Shown: one piece after another, positions 22,943 through 34,863 of the stretch
Layout of the letters: each line of letters begins with the position of its first letter
How positions within the stretch are numbered: the stretch's first letter is position 1
Assembly (NCBI GenBank): GCA_016800925.1
Contig: JABCPU010000205.1
Span: 1-64,000, forward strand
DNA length: 64,000 nt
Direction: 5' to 3'
Source: Suillus spraguei
Taxonomy: Eukaryota > Basidiomycota > Agaricomycetes > Boletales > Suillaceae
The notes under the pieces: model-generated
What the model was told of the DNA's origin: nothing
What the model saw: the letters and a program-made list of their open reading frames with translations, nothing else
Databases searched by the model: none
Made by a program: the position numbers and the translations under genes

Positions 22943-24453
22943 ATGAAGGATCGCATACAGGATGCAAGTGGGTAAGATATCAGTTTTCATTGAAAAATTC
23001 ACTGAACAATCCATCTAGATTTTCCCAAGACGGAGGATGGTCGAGTATATCACTTGGGTATACGAGCAGGAGAGGTAGCTAACAGAATTGTAAGTCAGGC
23101 GCTTCCCGCCTCTTCCAGCAGCTCATAAGTGTATGAGATTACTGTTGGGTCCGTTTCACGAGCAGAACTTATTGCAAAGACGCTGGACGCCTCCCCAAAG
23201 TTATTCTCTCTGTACTCGGAGCGTGGTTTCCTTACCATCACAGGGTGCTACAAGAGTGTACCAGTATCTATAGTATGCATAGGTATGGGTGCACCTAATG
23301 CAGACTTTTTCATCCGCGAAGTCAGAGAATGCCTTTATGGGGACATGCTTGTAATAAGGTCGGAACGGTCTTAATAATGACGCTGAATTATCGGACTAAT
23401 GGGCTGTATCGGAAGGCTGGGGTCATGCGGTTGCTTGACTGACCTTCCTGTAGGATCGCTTGTCCTGCCAGCATCGAGCGTCGCTTGCACCCGAAATGTG
23501 GACTTCGATTTTACTTCCCGCGATCCTTGGGAGGTTCCATACAGGTTGAGCAAGCCCGTCCGCATTGTCATTGCTCCTTTCTCACCCGTTCGCTCACGGA
23601 ACGTAACTACCCCTATCAGGTCTCAGCGGATCCAGACCTTCATAGAGTCGTAAGTCGAATAAGGTACTTTATGCCATCGCTCATTCCTAAGGTAGCTGTA
23701 TGATGCCCTTGAAGCAACGCGGCCGCCTTCACTTAAGAACCTTGTAGTTTCGAATACTGTTAATGCATCGACCGACAGGTAGATTTTAATTTACATATCT
23801 TCGCCGCATTCCATCGTCCTGATATGAAAAAAGTTTCTACTCATCTCAGGGGAGACAGACGTCCTTTCAAGATCACAATGCTTCTCTGATCGATCACCTC
23901 AAAGCCTCTGTATCTGATCTAGCAACGTTAGAGGTACGTGTTTATTCACCGAAATCATGAACCTTGTCTTTGATAGACGGGGACTTCCCCTTAGATGGAA
24001 ACGTTCTGGATATTCCATCTTGCGGCGAGCTGGCGTGGAGTTAAACAGTCGAGTTCGGCCATCAATTCGCCACTAGGTACGGTTCCGGTCGTACCAGCGC
24101 TCTCGGAAATACCCAGCGGGACATCAGAAAAGGTGGAAGTGATCCTTCCCAGTCTGGATAAAGATACTTCTTCCAGACCGGTGATTAGGGCTGCGGCCGT
24201 CCACATGGTATTCGCTTCACGAAGCTCTCAAGCGTTTATCAGTCCGGACCAGGTGAACGAACTTGAAAAATGGAGTGGTCGAGGCGTGCTCGAAGCCCTT
24301 GTCAGATTTGGTGTAGCCCCTGAAGTACGTATATCGAATCTTTGTGTGGATTGCAATGCTCAGATCCGAGTCCCTTGATAGAGACTGCACCCTATTTCTG
24401 GGAGTGTGTGGGACCCAATGGAACCTTCTAACCCGTCGAAGGCGTTGTTGTAA
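22943..24453 (+). CDS. uridine phosphorylase (PNP/UDP phosphorylase family)
   Basis: The start at 22943 gives MKDRIQDAS. Joined exons then read FPKTEDGRVYHLGIRAGEVA, NRI-ITVGSVSRAELIAKTLD, VPVSIVCIGMGAPNADFFIR, GSCGCLTDLPVGSLVLP, LYDALEATRPPSL, FYSSQGRQTSFQDHN, MEMETFWIFHLAASW-type text and RPVIRAAAVHMVFASR. The last exon (24382-24453) gives LHPISGSVWDPM. The family's phosphate-binding and ribose-binding Glu/Met/Glu (EMET) features are present around the splice junction before 23995. The enzyme splits uridine with phosphate to uracil and ribose-1-phosphate in cytosolic pyrimidine salvage. At least six introns of 45-65 bp were traced. One near 23349-23418 has a weak GTCGG donor, and the C-terminal intron is 24325-24381. 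The length and the order of blocks match fungal homologues. Confidence 0.88.
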
Positions 24454-24951
24454 AATCCAGTTCCGAATAGTCTTTGATATCACAGAAATGTGCACTGCTT
24501 GCATGCCGCCAAATCGTGTCATACAAGGATATCCTTCTACTGGCTAAATCCCCTTTATTTCGCTCTTACGAGGTTTAGTGAAAACAATTGGATTAATTGC
24601 ATGATGTCAGACCCTTTCTTATGCTAGTATCTACTCCGCAGTGAAACAGGATGAACACGCAAGGCACATTGTCCCACTACCGTCACTCGTCAAAACAAAA
24701 GCTTGCATATGCCCTCTGAGTTCCCATATTCGACTTGAAATAGCGTGGCAAGACTTGCGGCAACCATGATGATGTAGCCTCAAGATTTGCATGCGGAGCT
24801 TGGAGTTACTTTAAAGGATACATTGCTAGACCGGTTATTATCTTAGTGTGACGATCTTCTGCGATGATCGCTCGGGTGAGTGAGTGTATTGAAAGTCAAA
24901 CATAAGGAACTTACGGGTTCAGTTTCATCACCGTGCTTCGCGGGAACATGA
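24454..24951. other. convergent 3' spacer
   Basis: Spacer between the uridine phosphorylase stop and the stop of the convergent F-box gene. No open frame or repeat of note was found. It should contain both 3' UTRs. Confidence 0.4.
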
Positions 24952-26976
24952 TCACCGATATACGACAACTGTACCAAATTCTTCTAGTAATAATGCTTCG
25001 TCCTCAGTGATCTGGGGACAATCATCAACATGGACGCAGGCAATGCGAACGGGGTGCAAAGCCTCCTCGATAGGAATTAATGTCGATGACGTTCCATGAG
25101 AGTTCATTGTATATGGCTTCGCGGGAGAAGACGGGCCTCCTTGTGGAGACGCTACACGCGGTTTTTTCAAGGGCCGTATCTTACGGCCCAGTACCGTGGA
25201 GACAACGCTAGGCACATCCTTTTGAACTTTCGTGAGCATGCTGCTGCCTGTAGGGTGTGCACGCGCAAATACAGCTGCAAATAAGCTTTTGAACTTGAAG
25301 TCGGAGCAGCCCCAGAGTGTTATTCTTTCTAGCTTTGGGCAGACCCTAACGCCACATCCACGCGTTGCGTTGCCTTCTGCGTCCATCGCGAGACCGTATG
25401 CCTCAGCGAGCGCTTCTAGCATGCCATCCACACTAGTGCACGATATCAGCGTCAATGATAAGAGGTTCGGCATGTAACCAAGCATGATCTTCCCGTGCCC
25501 GGTAAAGACATCAAGGTGTGACAGCGTGAAATGGGTAAGGTGGAAGAGACGAGGATCCCGAAATATATAATCAAGGCGCGGGAGAGGATGTTTGTGGTCG
25601 CAATCTGGTGGGCACTTTCCGGCGTATGCAAACTCGAGTTGCTCGAGCACAGGGAAGAAGAATTGGCGCAGCGAAGAAATGAGGGAGTCGCCATCCTGGC
25701 AGCCGACGCACAGTTCCTTGAGCGTGGTCATGGATAGGATACCCGTGAGGGGCTCTGTCTGAACGTACAAATTCGATTCGATCCGCTTTGTTGGGGAACT
25801 GACGATTAGAATTTCCCATCGTTCCAATGCAGGCATGCCGAAAAAAGACATGAAGTTGTACACGTCGCGGGGATATACGTATTTCCATGTAAGATTTCTG
25901 AGTTTACGCAGTTCAAGGGGGGCTACGACGGTGAACCGATTGCCGGCCGTTTGTCCTTCGCTGCGTTCCTCAAGCACAACATCGCGAAGCGGTATGGTTT
26001 CCATAAGAACTAAATCTTGGAGTTCTGGAATGAAATTCAGGAAACTGTGCACATGGGACATTCGTAGGACGTATTGAGGAGCAAGGTTGGATCTTCGTTG
26101 AGGAAAGAAAAGCTCTAGGGTTTGCACAGATCGTAAGAGAAATGGCGCAATGACACGCGGTGGTAGTTGTTGGAGACGGAGGTAGGTGAGAACGCTTGCT
26201 GTGTCGGGGAGACTCTGTCTACTCATTTCATCCAGCGCGAGTAGTGATGTACCCATGTTATATGGGGAAAGGCTTGCGAAGGACAGATCCAAGGAGCGTA
26301 ATGACTTAAACGCGTGGAGTTTATATATGAGCGCTTCGACAATGAGTCGCATACTCGCAGATGATGTGCACTCGAAGGTGATAGAGCGCACACGAGAGAG
26401 GTGAGAGCTTAACGCGTGGAGTAGAGATTCAGATGTCAGCCGCTCGTCCGCGGCAGCGTCATCGTCATCACCGTGGTATGGTGGCGGAGAGAAAGTGAGG
26501 TCGAGCAGACTAGAACCCGAGCGATTTATGAATGCGTATACCGAAGACATATAACACTTTCTGCTTCTGTAAGACACGCGCGACCACAGTATAGAAGTGG
26601 CAAGTGCGAGTTTACGCCATTCCCGACATACGTGTGATATGACGACGGGGGATGAATTGTACGCGACACCTGCTGAGATATCTGAGTCGTTATCCTCCGT
26701 CACAGAGATAAAGATTTGAATCAACAACTCCGAGGGCAGCCAGCTGATTGGATGTCTTTGGCTCTCAAGCTCCGTTATTTGAGATGCGAGTGCCACTTGC
26801 TCGGCCTTGACTGAGTCTCTGAGACGGGCCATGTCCTCCAGAATACGGACAAAGTCATGTTCACGACGCTGCAGGATAGCGATTTGAGCTTGCAAGACCT
26901 TAATCTCGTGGTCAATTGCGGCACTGTTCTTCTTAGGCATGTCGAAAACAGAATGTCGAAGGTGTGAGTTGTTCAT
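24952..26976 (-). CDS. F-box/LRR-like protein
   Basis: A single uninterrupted frame of 674 codons from the ATG at 26976 (an alternative Met at 26940 starts MPKKNSAAID). A coiled coil of about 60 residues (HEIKVLQAQIAILQRREHDF and on) precedes the F-box: ISWLPSELLIQIFISV, then SSPVVISHVCREWRKLALAT and LWSRVSY. This coiled-coil plus F-box head is common to a large Agaricomycete family. The remainder is an irregular leucine-rich region with repeated RSLDLSF-, LTYLRLQ-, LQDLVLME- and LRNLTW-like units. The C-terminus has a FVFKSLF-like patch and a Ser/Pro linker before VRIACVHVDDCPQ. It probably works as a substrate adaptor of an SCF ubiquitin ligase; the substrate is unknown. Confidence 0.85.
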   Translation of the reverse strand: MNNSHLRHSVFDMPKKNSAAIDHEIKVLQAQIAILQRREHDFVRILEDMARLRDSVKAEQVALASQITELESQRHPISWLPSELLIQIFISVTEDNDSDISAGVAYNSSPVVISHVCREWRKLALATSILWSRVSYRSRKCYMSSVYAFINRSGSSLLDLTFSPPPYHGDDDDAAADERLTSESLLHALSSHLSRVRSITFECTSSASMRLIVEALIYKLHAFKSLRSLDLSFASLSPYNMGTSLLALDEMSRQSLPDTASVLTYLRLQQLPPRVIAPFLLRSVQTLELFFPQRRSNLAPQYVLRMSHVHSFLNFIPELQDLVLMETIPLRDVVLEERSEGQTAGNRFTVVAPLELRKLRNLTWKYVYPRDVYNFMSFFGMPALERWEILIVSSPTKRIESNLYVQTEPLTGILSMTTLKELCVGCQDGDSLISSLRQFFFPVLEQLEFAYAGKCPPDCDHKHPLPRLDYIFRDPRLFHLTHFTLSHLDVFTGHGKIMLGYMPNLLSLTLISCTSVDGMLEALAEAYGLAMDAEGNATRGCGVRVCPKLERITLWGCSDFKFKSLFAAVFARAHPTGSSMLTKVQKDVPSVVSTVLGRKIRPLKKPRVASPQGGPSSPAKPYTMNSHGTSSTLIPIEEALHPVRIACVHVDDCPQITEDEALLLEEFGTVVVYR

Positions 26977-28239
26977 TCATAGAACGAACAGCCTGAGACT
27001 GGGACTTATATGATTGAGCTCGTGCCAAACAAACATCCTTGGTGTGAGTTGTCGACCGCAGCAACGTTGTGGGTGGCGCGCTTTGTCCAGTCAAAGTGGT
27101 GCATTCGCAAAAGCCTGAATTAAGTACTTATCATAAAGCACGCCCTACGCTACCGCTACGGAGCTATGTAATTCATTTATCGGTTCAAAGGCAGAAGTAA
27201 CGCCACACAAACTTATGCCGACTGGTACGTTTGTTCTTGCTGCAAATATCCTCGACGACCTATCGAAGACATGAATTGCAAACAGGAATATTAGTATTAT
27301 TACAGTCGTTTGCAGAGCGCTGGGCCAGTCCCCAAAAAGACAACATCATTAGTCGGTAAGAACTGGAAGTCAAACCTGGGACAATCGTTCCTACCATAGG
27401 ACCTACTCATAAATTCGTGGTATCTTGACCGGATATTGCAATGCAAACAACGCTAAGCACTATTTTACTTTGTGACGATTGGTCTCAGCCTGGCTAGCGT
27501 TCTACAACAGCATCGTAGGCACAACTAATAGTACTGTAACGTACTTGTGACGGTACTGCAATCAAATTTAAGAACACGTTAGACTTTTTTCCGGATACAC
27601 CTGAATTCCCAAGCTGGAGTGAACGGAATGCCTTCGCTGTCGTGGACATGGTAGACCTTGGTTCGGAGAAACTTGAAGGAGGCGACGACGACATGTGACG
27701 AAGCTTCAAAGTGTCAAAGTACGGAAATTGCCGTTCATTCAGCACAAACTTTTCAGCAGAACTTCGACTTGGCGGTGTCGGGGAGAAACTGTACATCATG
27801 AAAATGTATCAACGCTTAAAATTACAGACTTAACTGTAGTTTTAAACTCTCTTCCACAATCTGAGAGCGCGCTTCATTGTCGGGTATCCCACTCATCATT
27901 TCGAATCAGTGATTAGTACTTAATTTCCGCTCTGACTCAATCAAGTGAGTACACTAGCCCACTGCGACTCCCGTTATGATGAAATGGGACTACAAAATTA
28001 AGGCTGACTTACTGCTCAGGCCTTGAAAGTGATCCGTGATCTTTTCCCAAGCGCGGTAGTCAGCTGGTCTTGCGATTTCGTCCAGATGATCATGATCATG
28101 ACTCGGATGTTTGGCACGAGGGCTTGTCATACTAGAGTGTCGTACGTTACTGATTTGATTCTCTCACACAGGTAATATGAATTATGCCGTCCCCCACTGC
28201 GACGGCCATACGTAAGGGGGAGGATATTCGGCTCATAAG
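26977..28239. other. intergenic; one weak minus-strand frame
   Basis: A 101-codon minus-strand frame at 27494-27799 (Ser/Pro-rich, with SSPPSSFSEPRSTMSTTAK) has no domain and no clear start context. I do not call it a gene. The rest is the 5' flank of the F-box gene and of the first GH31 gene. Confidence 0.35.
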
Positions 28240-28247
28240 TATAAATA
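28240..28247 (+). promoter_or_regulatory. TATA box of GH31 gene 1
   Basis: TATAAATA lies 69 bp upstream of the ATG. The same motif within the shared context AAGTATAAATACAA occurs before GH31 gene 2, and a GGCCA(T/C)ACGTAAG motif sits a short way upstream in both. The conserved block implies that the promoter was duplicated with the gene. Confidence 0.6.
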
Positions 28248-28308
28248 CAACCCTGTCAGATGAAGCCCATACCAGCAACGATACTATCGTTCCTTCCAGT
28301 TCATTGTC

Positions 28309-31300
28309 ATGTTCTCCTTGCTCTTGGGTGTCCTGTACACCCTAGCGCCTACAGTCTGGGGAGACGTTTCTCAGCATGCCACGTTAGGAAACAGGCTTGT
28401 TTCCAATGGCACCGGAACGCCTTACTCTCTGAATATCACAAATTGTCCAGGTGGGATTGTGATCCAAGCTTTGTGGAGTTGCCACTGACAATGGCGGGTT
28501 TCAGGATACACTTTGGGGTCGCTTCAGGAGTCTGACATTGGTCTCACTGCTCAGCTCACACTTGCTGGACCAGCGTGTAATGCTTTCGGACTAGACATCT
28601 CAGACCTCACAATTGAGGTCACTTATCAATCACAGTCTACGTACAATATTTTCCGAGTCTCTTATGTGCAGCACTAATGACTGGTTTTAGTTTGCATGTC
28701 AAAATTTATGACACTGCCAACCAACAATTCACAATCCCCGAGTCAGTGATCGAACTGCCTACAGTACCAACGATTTCCTACACGGGCAACTCCGACCTTG
28801 TATTCAACTTCGATGCAGCACCTTTTGCATTTTGGATCACGAGACGCTCTGACCCAGACATAATGCCATTATTCGACACGAGAACTTCCTCACTGCCACA
28901 GACTCCTATTCCACCTTTCAATGCATCTGATCCGAGCACAGCGTTTGATGGGTTTCCTCTTGTATTTGAAGATCAATACCTCCAGGTGTGCATACGCCAT
29001 TCTGGCCCAGGCTGAGGTTGCGAAATGTGGCTTACGGTTATCAGGTTGCTTCCGCTCTGCCGTATGGCACTAACATCTACGGATTAGGGGAGGTAATTGC
29101 TAGCAGTGGATTTAGACGCGACATTGGGACAGATGGAGGCGTAGGCACCATTCAGACGCACTGGGCTCGCGATGTTGCAGATCCCATTGATCAAAACATG
29201 TAGGTCGCATGATGAAAAATAATGACCACGTGATGATTCACGATCTTGTTTAGGTATGGCTCCCACCCAATCTACGTCGAGCATAGATACAATGCGACTA
29301 CCGGAAAGGCGTCTGCCTCTGGCGTTCTTCTGCTTAGGTATTCAACTGCGGTCGAAGCATGACTCTATCTGTTAACAGCATTCCTTAGTTCCGCAGGTAC
29401 AGATATCTTCCTGCAGACGCCCCAGAACTCCAAGGTGTCATTAATCGAGTACCGTATGATTGGTGGAATTTTGGACTTTTACTTCTTCTCTGGTCCCTCG
29501 GATGCAGAAGTCATTGCCCAGTACGGTTCAGTCATTGGGTACCCTATGTGGCAACCAGCGTGGGGCTTTGGGTTCCACCTTTGTAGGTAATATTCTCTAT
29601 ATTGTGGTTGACGTTGAGGAGACTGATTGAAGCTATTCAGGTGGGGGTACCACAATATCAGTGATGACAGAGAGAACGTTGCGCAGATGCGCGCGGCAGG
29701 CATTCCCCTGGAAGGTCTGCCCCATTCTGAACACTCATTGCTCATGATCCTGACTTCGCGCTAGTTCAATGGAATGATATTGACTTGTACCACGCTTACC
29801 GCGACTTTACCACTGACCCAGTACGTTTCCCTGGGGATGAACTTCGCGCGTTCATTCAAGAATTGGTAAGTATTTCTCTACATGGTTTGGACAGTTCTCA
29901 CTCTAGTGAAAGGCCGCGAATAACCAACATTGTAAATGCGCCTATAATTTTTTCCTCTCAATTTTAATCAAATTTGTCATCAGATATCCCTATTGTGGAT
30001 GTAGGTATCGCTGTCACAGTGAACTCAACTGACATCGTAAGTTTGTTGACATGTTGCTATGGTCGCATGCTTCCTGACTGTATTATAATTCAGTATGATC
30101 CTTTCACGCGGGGCGTTGAAGAGTCAGTTCTTTGCGCCTATTAACGGGCTAAAACACTGAATGTATTGCAGAGATGTGTGGGTCAAGAATCCGGATGGGT
30201 CTTTGTATCTTGGTCAAGTCTGGCCTGGATACACTGTCAGTCACTCATGACTTATGGAACACTTCATACAACTGACGATTGAACATGCATTTCCAGGTCT
30301 TCCCAGACTGGTTCAGTGAAAACATACTCTCTGTATGGACTGAAGCTCTTAGAAACTGGACTGAAATGGGTGTCGAATTCTCCGGTATTTGGCTTGACAT
30401 GAACGAGCCAAGTTCATTCTGTAGTGACTCCTGGTAAGGCGAGCTTGTGCGTGTTCGGTTTGAAGCTGACTGGCGAGAAGCGGGACCGGTGCGAATTACT
30501 CTGCCCTTCCTGCCCTGAGCGTGGCTGGCACGGTCGTCACAGGATATCCTGAGTGGTAAAGCGATTTTTTTGAGCTGAAGTGCTGAATGTTACTCATGAT
30601 GATCGATGAAGCTATGATGAGACCATATGGGGACCCAGTGGGAACATGACTATCAATGGCACCTCTACAAATTCATGCACAGCAAGTCCAGCCACTACGG
30701 CCGTGGTTGAAAGACGCGGCGTTGGCGCTGGTAATGAGCAAGGCGTCAATCTCAACAGCCCGCCATATGCCATCCATAATGGTAAGTTCCACTTGTCCTA
30801 TACTACGGTTTCGATCTGACTCGGAATAAAGCTATTGGACCTCTTCACACCAATACTATGGCGACGAACGCGACCCACTTCGGCGGATATGCAGAGCTCG
30901 ATGTGCACAATATGTTTGGATTCATGGAAGAAAAGACGACGCACCTTGCGATTCAATCTATCATCCCTGGAAAGCGCCCGTTCTTGATTAGCAGATCAAC
31001 CTTCCCCTCTTCTGGAAAATGGACTGGCCATTGGGTATTTTGAATCCATTTGACGGGATAGGACAGGATATTGACGTCTCTGATAGCTTGGTGACAACTA
31101 CAGCAAGTGGCAGTACATGTATCTCAACATTCAGGGCGTTCTGCAGTTCCAAATCTACCAAATTCCGATGGTTGGCGCTGACACTTGTGGATTCAGTCAG
31201 TATCTTCCGGGTGTAAATCGGCGTACGATTAACCATCTCAACAGACGACAACACTGACGAGGAGTTATGCAACCGTTGGATGCAGCTCTCGGCATTCGTT

Positions 31301-32211
31301 CCCTTCTACAGGAACCACAATACTTATGCTGCCCTTCCTCAAGAGCCTTACCGCTGGGAAAGTGTAGCAAACGCATCCCGCATCGCCATCGCTGCTAGAT
31401 ACTCTCTACTCCCGTACTGGGTAAGTGTGTATGAACGTTTTCTAGTGATGAAGAGGTTGACAGTAGACATATAAAAGTACACACTTTTTGCCAACGCTTC
31501 TATGGCTGGTCTTCCGCCTGTCAGGGCGTTGTTTTACGAGTTCCCTGACGAACCTGAGCTTTTCACAGTGGACAGGCAATGGCTCGTTGGAAGTGACATT
31601 CTCGTGACTCCAGTACTGACTCCAGGAGCTACCACCGTCGACGGTAACAGTCCAAACCTCTCCAATAACGTCCCTGATTGACACACTGTCTTGCAGGTAT
31701 CTTCCCAGGTCGCGGTAGCGTCATCTGGCGCGACTGGTATACACACGCCACCGTGAATGCTACATCTGGAGGAAACACAACGTTAGACGCCCCCATAAGT
31801 CACATCAACGTCCACATCCGCGACAACTCCGCTCTATTGCTGCACCAAGAGCCCGGGTACACGATCTACGAGACTCGCGAAGGCCCCTATTCGCTGCTCG
31901 TGTCTCTCAACGCAGCAGGCACGGCATTTGGTACTGCATATGTGGATGATGGGATTAGTTTTCCACCTGGGCCAAGTCGGAACCTCACATTCCAGGCTTC
32001 GGAATACACACTCAATATTGCAAGTGATGGAGAATACACGATTTTACAGAAGTTGGAGACGATCACTGTGCTTGGCGTGCAGAAGCCTACCCAGGTTGAA
32101 TTCCAGGGATCATCGGTTAGCAACTGGACTTATAAGGAAGCTACTGAAGAGTTGGTGGTGTCGAATGCGTCCGTCGACCTTAATGGTCAGTTTACCTTAG
32201 CGTGGAAGTAG
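28309..32211 (+). CDS. GH31 alpha-glucosidase, paralogue 1
   Basis: A secreted family 31 glycoside hydrolase. The signal peptide starts [18 protein letters not shown]. The N-terminal beta-sandwich domain includes [39 protein letters not shown] and FGFHLCRWGYHN. The catalytic barrel has the nucleophile motif [12 protein letters not shown] near 30390. The acid/base region [20 protein letters not shown] joins across an intron to LGDN, and [21 protein letters not shown] and PFYRNHNTY follow. A C-terminal beta domain ends at TAG 32209-32211. I traced well over ten introns of about 50-60 bp and saw no frame break. It releases glucose from the non-reducing ends of alpha-glucosides, outside the cell or in the wall. 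It is a tandem paralogue of the gene at 41918, separated from it by the inserted LINE. Confidence 0.88.
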
Positions 32212-32861
32212 TTGTTCTTTCGCGTGAACATAAGCGTACTATAGGACTATCATTGGTTTTGGATAGTCGCCCGACGTCATTGAGTGGTCCATCCCCGGAG
32301 GGGAGAAGATCCTGTAAGCTCACGTGTCTAGATTGTGCAAATATTGGATGTGTAAGGCACCATTTATCTTCAGTAGTTGACGGTCCGTCCAGGGGAGACT
32401 AACAACGGAATTTACGAGGAATGGTGAATATAGTCCATATCGACTTCCGATTCCCGAGGGTAAGTATGTGCATGTTGTGTTGCCGAGATCACCTTGACAA
32501 GGCCTGAAGATAGATTACTCGTCATGGGCAGCCAGTCGTTGTCGGCGACTCTCCCAAATAAAATCTTAGCAGGTGTCGGCCAAGGTAGTGTATATAGATT
32601 TCAGTGAACTTTTAGGGTGTGATAAGAAGGTTTCTTCAAACCTGTACTCCACGAAAACTGATTTCTGATTTGGTAACAACTACTTAGTTAGACCCTCGAG
32701 AATCTATCCGCGAGGCGAAATTCAAGGTGTGATCGTAGAAAAAATGGATGACCTGGCAGGTTTCGAATCTGTTTGCGGCAACCACTTGGCTACTGGGACA
32801 GTTAGAATGAACCGCAAAAGAATAGTCATGCGTGAACTTGCAAGCGTGATAACAACATAGC
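32212..32861. other. GH31 gene 1 downstream flank up to the LINE insertion
   Basis: No gene is recognisable. The segment ends in the left copy of the LINE target-site duplication. Confidence 0.4.
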
Positions 32862-32873
32862 AAGTTTGTAGGC
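32862..32873 (+). repeat. left target-site duplication of the LINE
   Basis: AAGTTTGTAGGC occurs here and again at 39128-39139, immediately after the poly(A) tail. The exact left edge is ambiguous by up to two A residues because of the tail. Confidence 0.9.
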
Positions 32874-33040
32874 GATCGCTTCTTGGACCTGAACCAAGTG
32901 GCACCTCGACTAGGACCCCGAAAAACCAACCGAGGCCCTGCGCTCAACAGCGTTCCCGACGCCCAAAGGGCGCCACCCAGCTACTCACATCAAACCCACC
33001 TAACCTCAGAAAATCCAAAACAGTCCCCAGAAGGTCTGAC

Positions 33041-34657
33041 ATGGCTCCATCAGGATCCACAAGCCCGACAGCCCCAGTGGTGGGCAACACTCGTCTCAGA
33101 AAAACAACAGCAAACAAACCGCTACTCGCCTCCAGCAAGTCAATCGAAGAACACATAGAAGGTACAAGTATAAGAACAGATATAACTAACATAATCACAG
33201 CAAAGAAGCTCCTAAACACGCATGGCCTAGTTCTCCCAACAGCAGGAACTATGCTCACGCAAATAGTAACAGCAATCTTCGAATTCAGCGCCTCGGCAGG
33301 TCTAGGATCTACCCACGCCGAGATACTCAGGGCTATTGCCATGGTTTTGTATGACGCGGAACGCGCGATGGACATGACCAACATCATCAACAAGATCGAA
33401 ACACTCATAGGCGGCCCCCTAACAATCATGGTAGAGAAGGCTGAGGAATTAGCGCAATCAACAGACAAGCATAAAGAGGCACTAGAGGAGGCAGTAAAAG
33501 AGGTGCGTACTAATCTTAGTGAATCACTTGAGGGAATAGATAAGGCCACAAAGAGCGCAACGCAAGCGATTCAGAATCATACCAACGCAGAGGCAGTACT
33601 CAACGGGTCTGAAGGACCTAGATCCTATGCAGCGGCAGCGAAAGCGCCGATCCCTGGCCCACTAACGAAACTTCTTTCATGCAACGAAGGTCAAACGAGA
33701 CAGATTTTGATAGATAGAAGATCACTCTTCATGCCTAAGGACGCCACCACACAGCTCACAGAGGCACAGTTGGTCACCAAGGCAAAACTAGCCATCGAAA
33801 TGATGAACAAGGACGACATCCCAACTCCGGACGACCTCACCTTCGTATCAGCACGCAAACTCCCTCACGGGGGCATCATATACGAACTCAACTCCAAGGA
33901 GTCAACGGAATGGTTCAACATCCCAACAAATCGCAGCAACTTCTTGGAACGATTCGGCTCCAACGTCACCATCAAAGACCGCACGTTCCACGTCCTGATG
34001 GAAAACGTCCCGATCTCGTTCGTCCCAGAATCTAATGCAGCCATAGACGACATCGAGAAGAAGGCTGCTTTCGCCCCAAAAACCATCCTGAAGGCTAAGT
34101 ACATCAAACCAATAGCGAGACACAACCCGAACCAGAGAACAGCTCACATTATACTAACCCTCAATTCTAGGGAGAGCGCGAATCACGCCATCAAATTCGG
34201 GTTATCGGTAGCCAGCAAAAGAGTATATGGACGCAAACTTCTACCAGAACCATCAAGATGTCTCAAGTGCCACTCCTTCGACGGCAACCACATGGCAACA
34301 GACTGCCCCAAGGATATTGACACATGCGGAACGTGTGGAGAACAACATCGCACAGCAATGTGCAAGGTAGACGACCCCAACAACTACTACTGCACTAACT
34401 GTGAAATCAAGGGACACGCAGCATGGAGCCGAGTGTGCCCGACATTCCTAAGCAAGTGGGAAGCACACAAGAGACGCAACGACGAATCAAGATACCGATT
34501 CTACCCAACGGAGGACCCACTTACCTGGGAAAAGATAGACGAACAGCCCAATGAGTGGAACGAATATCAGCAAGAAGGTAACGGTGATCACACAAACCTA
34601 ACTAACCAGAATCCCCCCCACCTCAGCAAAACAGAACGAGAGAAGCAAGACCAATGA
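33041..34657 (+). CDS. LINE ORF1, nucleic-acid-binding protein with zinc knuckles
   Basis: A 538-residue frame starting MAPSGSTSPTAPVV. The first half is largely helical and charged (KAEELAQSTDKHKEALEEA and on), likely a coiled-coil multimerisation region, followed by SYAAAAKAP. The C-terminal part has three Cys/His knuckles at residues of about 406-465: CLKCHSFDGNHMATDC, CGTCGEQHRTAMC and CTNCEIKGHAAWSRVC. Only the last has the standard CX2CX4H core, and it ends in X6C; the first has six and the second three residues before the His. ORF1 proteins package LINE RNA into a particle and assist target priming. The stop codon overlaps the next ATG (ATGA). Confidence 0.9.
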   Translation: MAPSGSTSPTAPVVGNTRLRKTTANKPLLASSKSIEEHIEGTSIRTDITNIITAKKLLNTHGLVLPTAGTMLTQIVTAIFEFSASAGLGSTHAEILRAIAMVLYDAERAMDMTNIINKIETLIGGPLTIMVEKAEELAQSTDKHKEALEEAVKEVRTNLSESLEGIDKATKSATQAIQNHTNAEAVLNGSEGPRSYAAAAKAPIPGPLTKLLSCNEGQTRQILIDRRSLFMPKDATTQLTEAQLVTKAKLAIEMMNKDDIPTPDDLTFVSARKLPHGGIIYELNSKESTEWFNIPTNRSNFLERFGSNVTIKDRTFHVLMENVPISFVPESNAAIDDIEKKAAFAPKTILKAKYIKPIARHNPNQRTAHIILTLNSRESANHAIKFGLSVASKRVYGRKLLPEPSRCLKCHSFDGNHMATDCPKDIDTCGTCGEQHRTAMCKVDDPNNYYCTNCEIKGHAAWSRVCPTFLSKWEAHKRRNDESRYRFYPTEDPLTWEKIDEQPNEWNEYQQEGNGDHTNLTNQNPPHLSKTEREKQDQ

Positions 34658-34863
34658 AAGCAAGACTCAATCAACCGCAGCGCCCAAGATTCCCCAACAA
34701 CATCCCATTAGGAAGTCAATCGCGTCTCACAGATATGTGGACACAGCAAGAAAACGCGCCAGACACCCAACCTCAATGCTCTCATTCTGCTGCCTCAAGA
34801 GACTCTTTCTTCTCAACACTCAACTACACGCAAGACAGCAACGCGGCCAGCGGCTGGGACTAA
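34654..34863 (+). CDS. short middle frame of the LINE, coupled to both neighbours
   Basis: A 69-residue frame opening at the ATG within the ORF1 stop (ATGA, 34654-34657). It closes with a TAA that shares its last A with the ORF2 ATG (TAATG, 34861-34865). The product is rich in Gln, Ser, Asn and Pro (MKARLNQPQRPRFPN..., LTDMWTQQENAPDTQ), with no domain. It may be only a translational bridge that carries ribosomes from ORF1 to ORF2, or a real small protein. It lies in a different frame from either neighbour. The alternative is that it is a by-product and ORF2 begins by other means. Confidence 0.6.
   Translation: MKARLNQPQRPRFPNNIPLGSQSRLTDMWTQQENAPDTQPQCSHSAASRDSFFSTLNYTQDSNAASGWD

Noticed and set aside
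27494..27799. 101-codon Ser/Pro-rich minus-strand frame
   Set aside because: No recognisable motif or regulatory context, and composition alone is not enough.
32944..33549. 201-codon minus-strand frame across the LINE 5' part
   Set aside because: It lies antisense to ORF1, whose zinc knuckles and codon pattern show the real coding strand.
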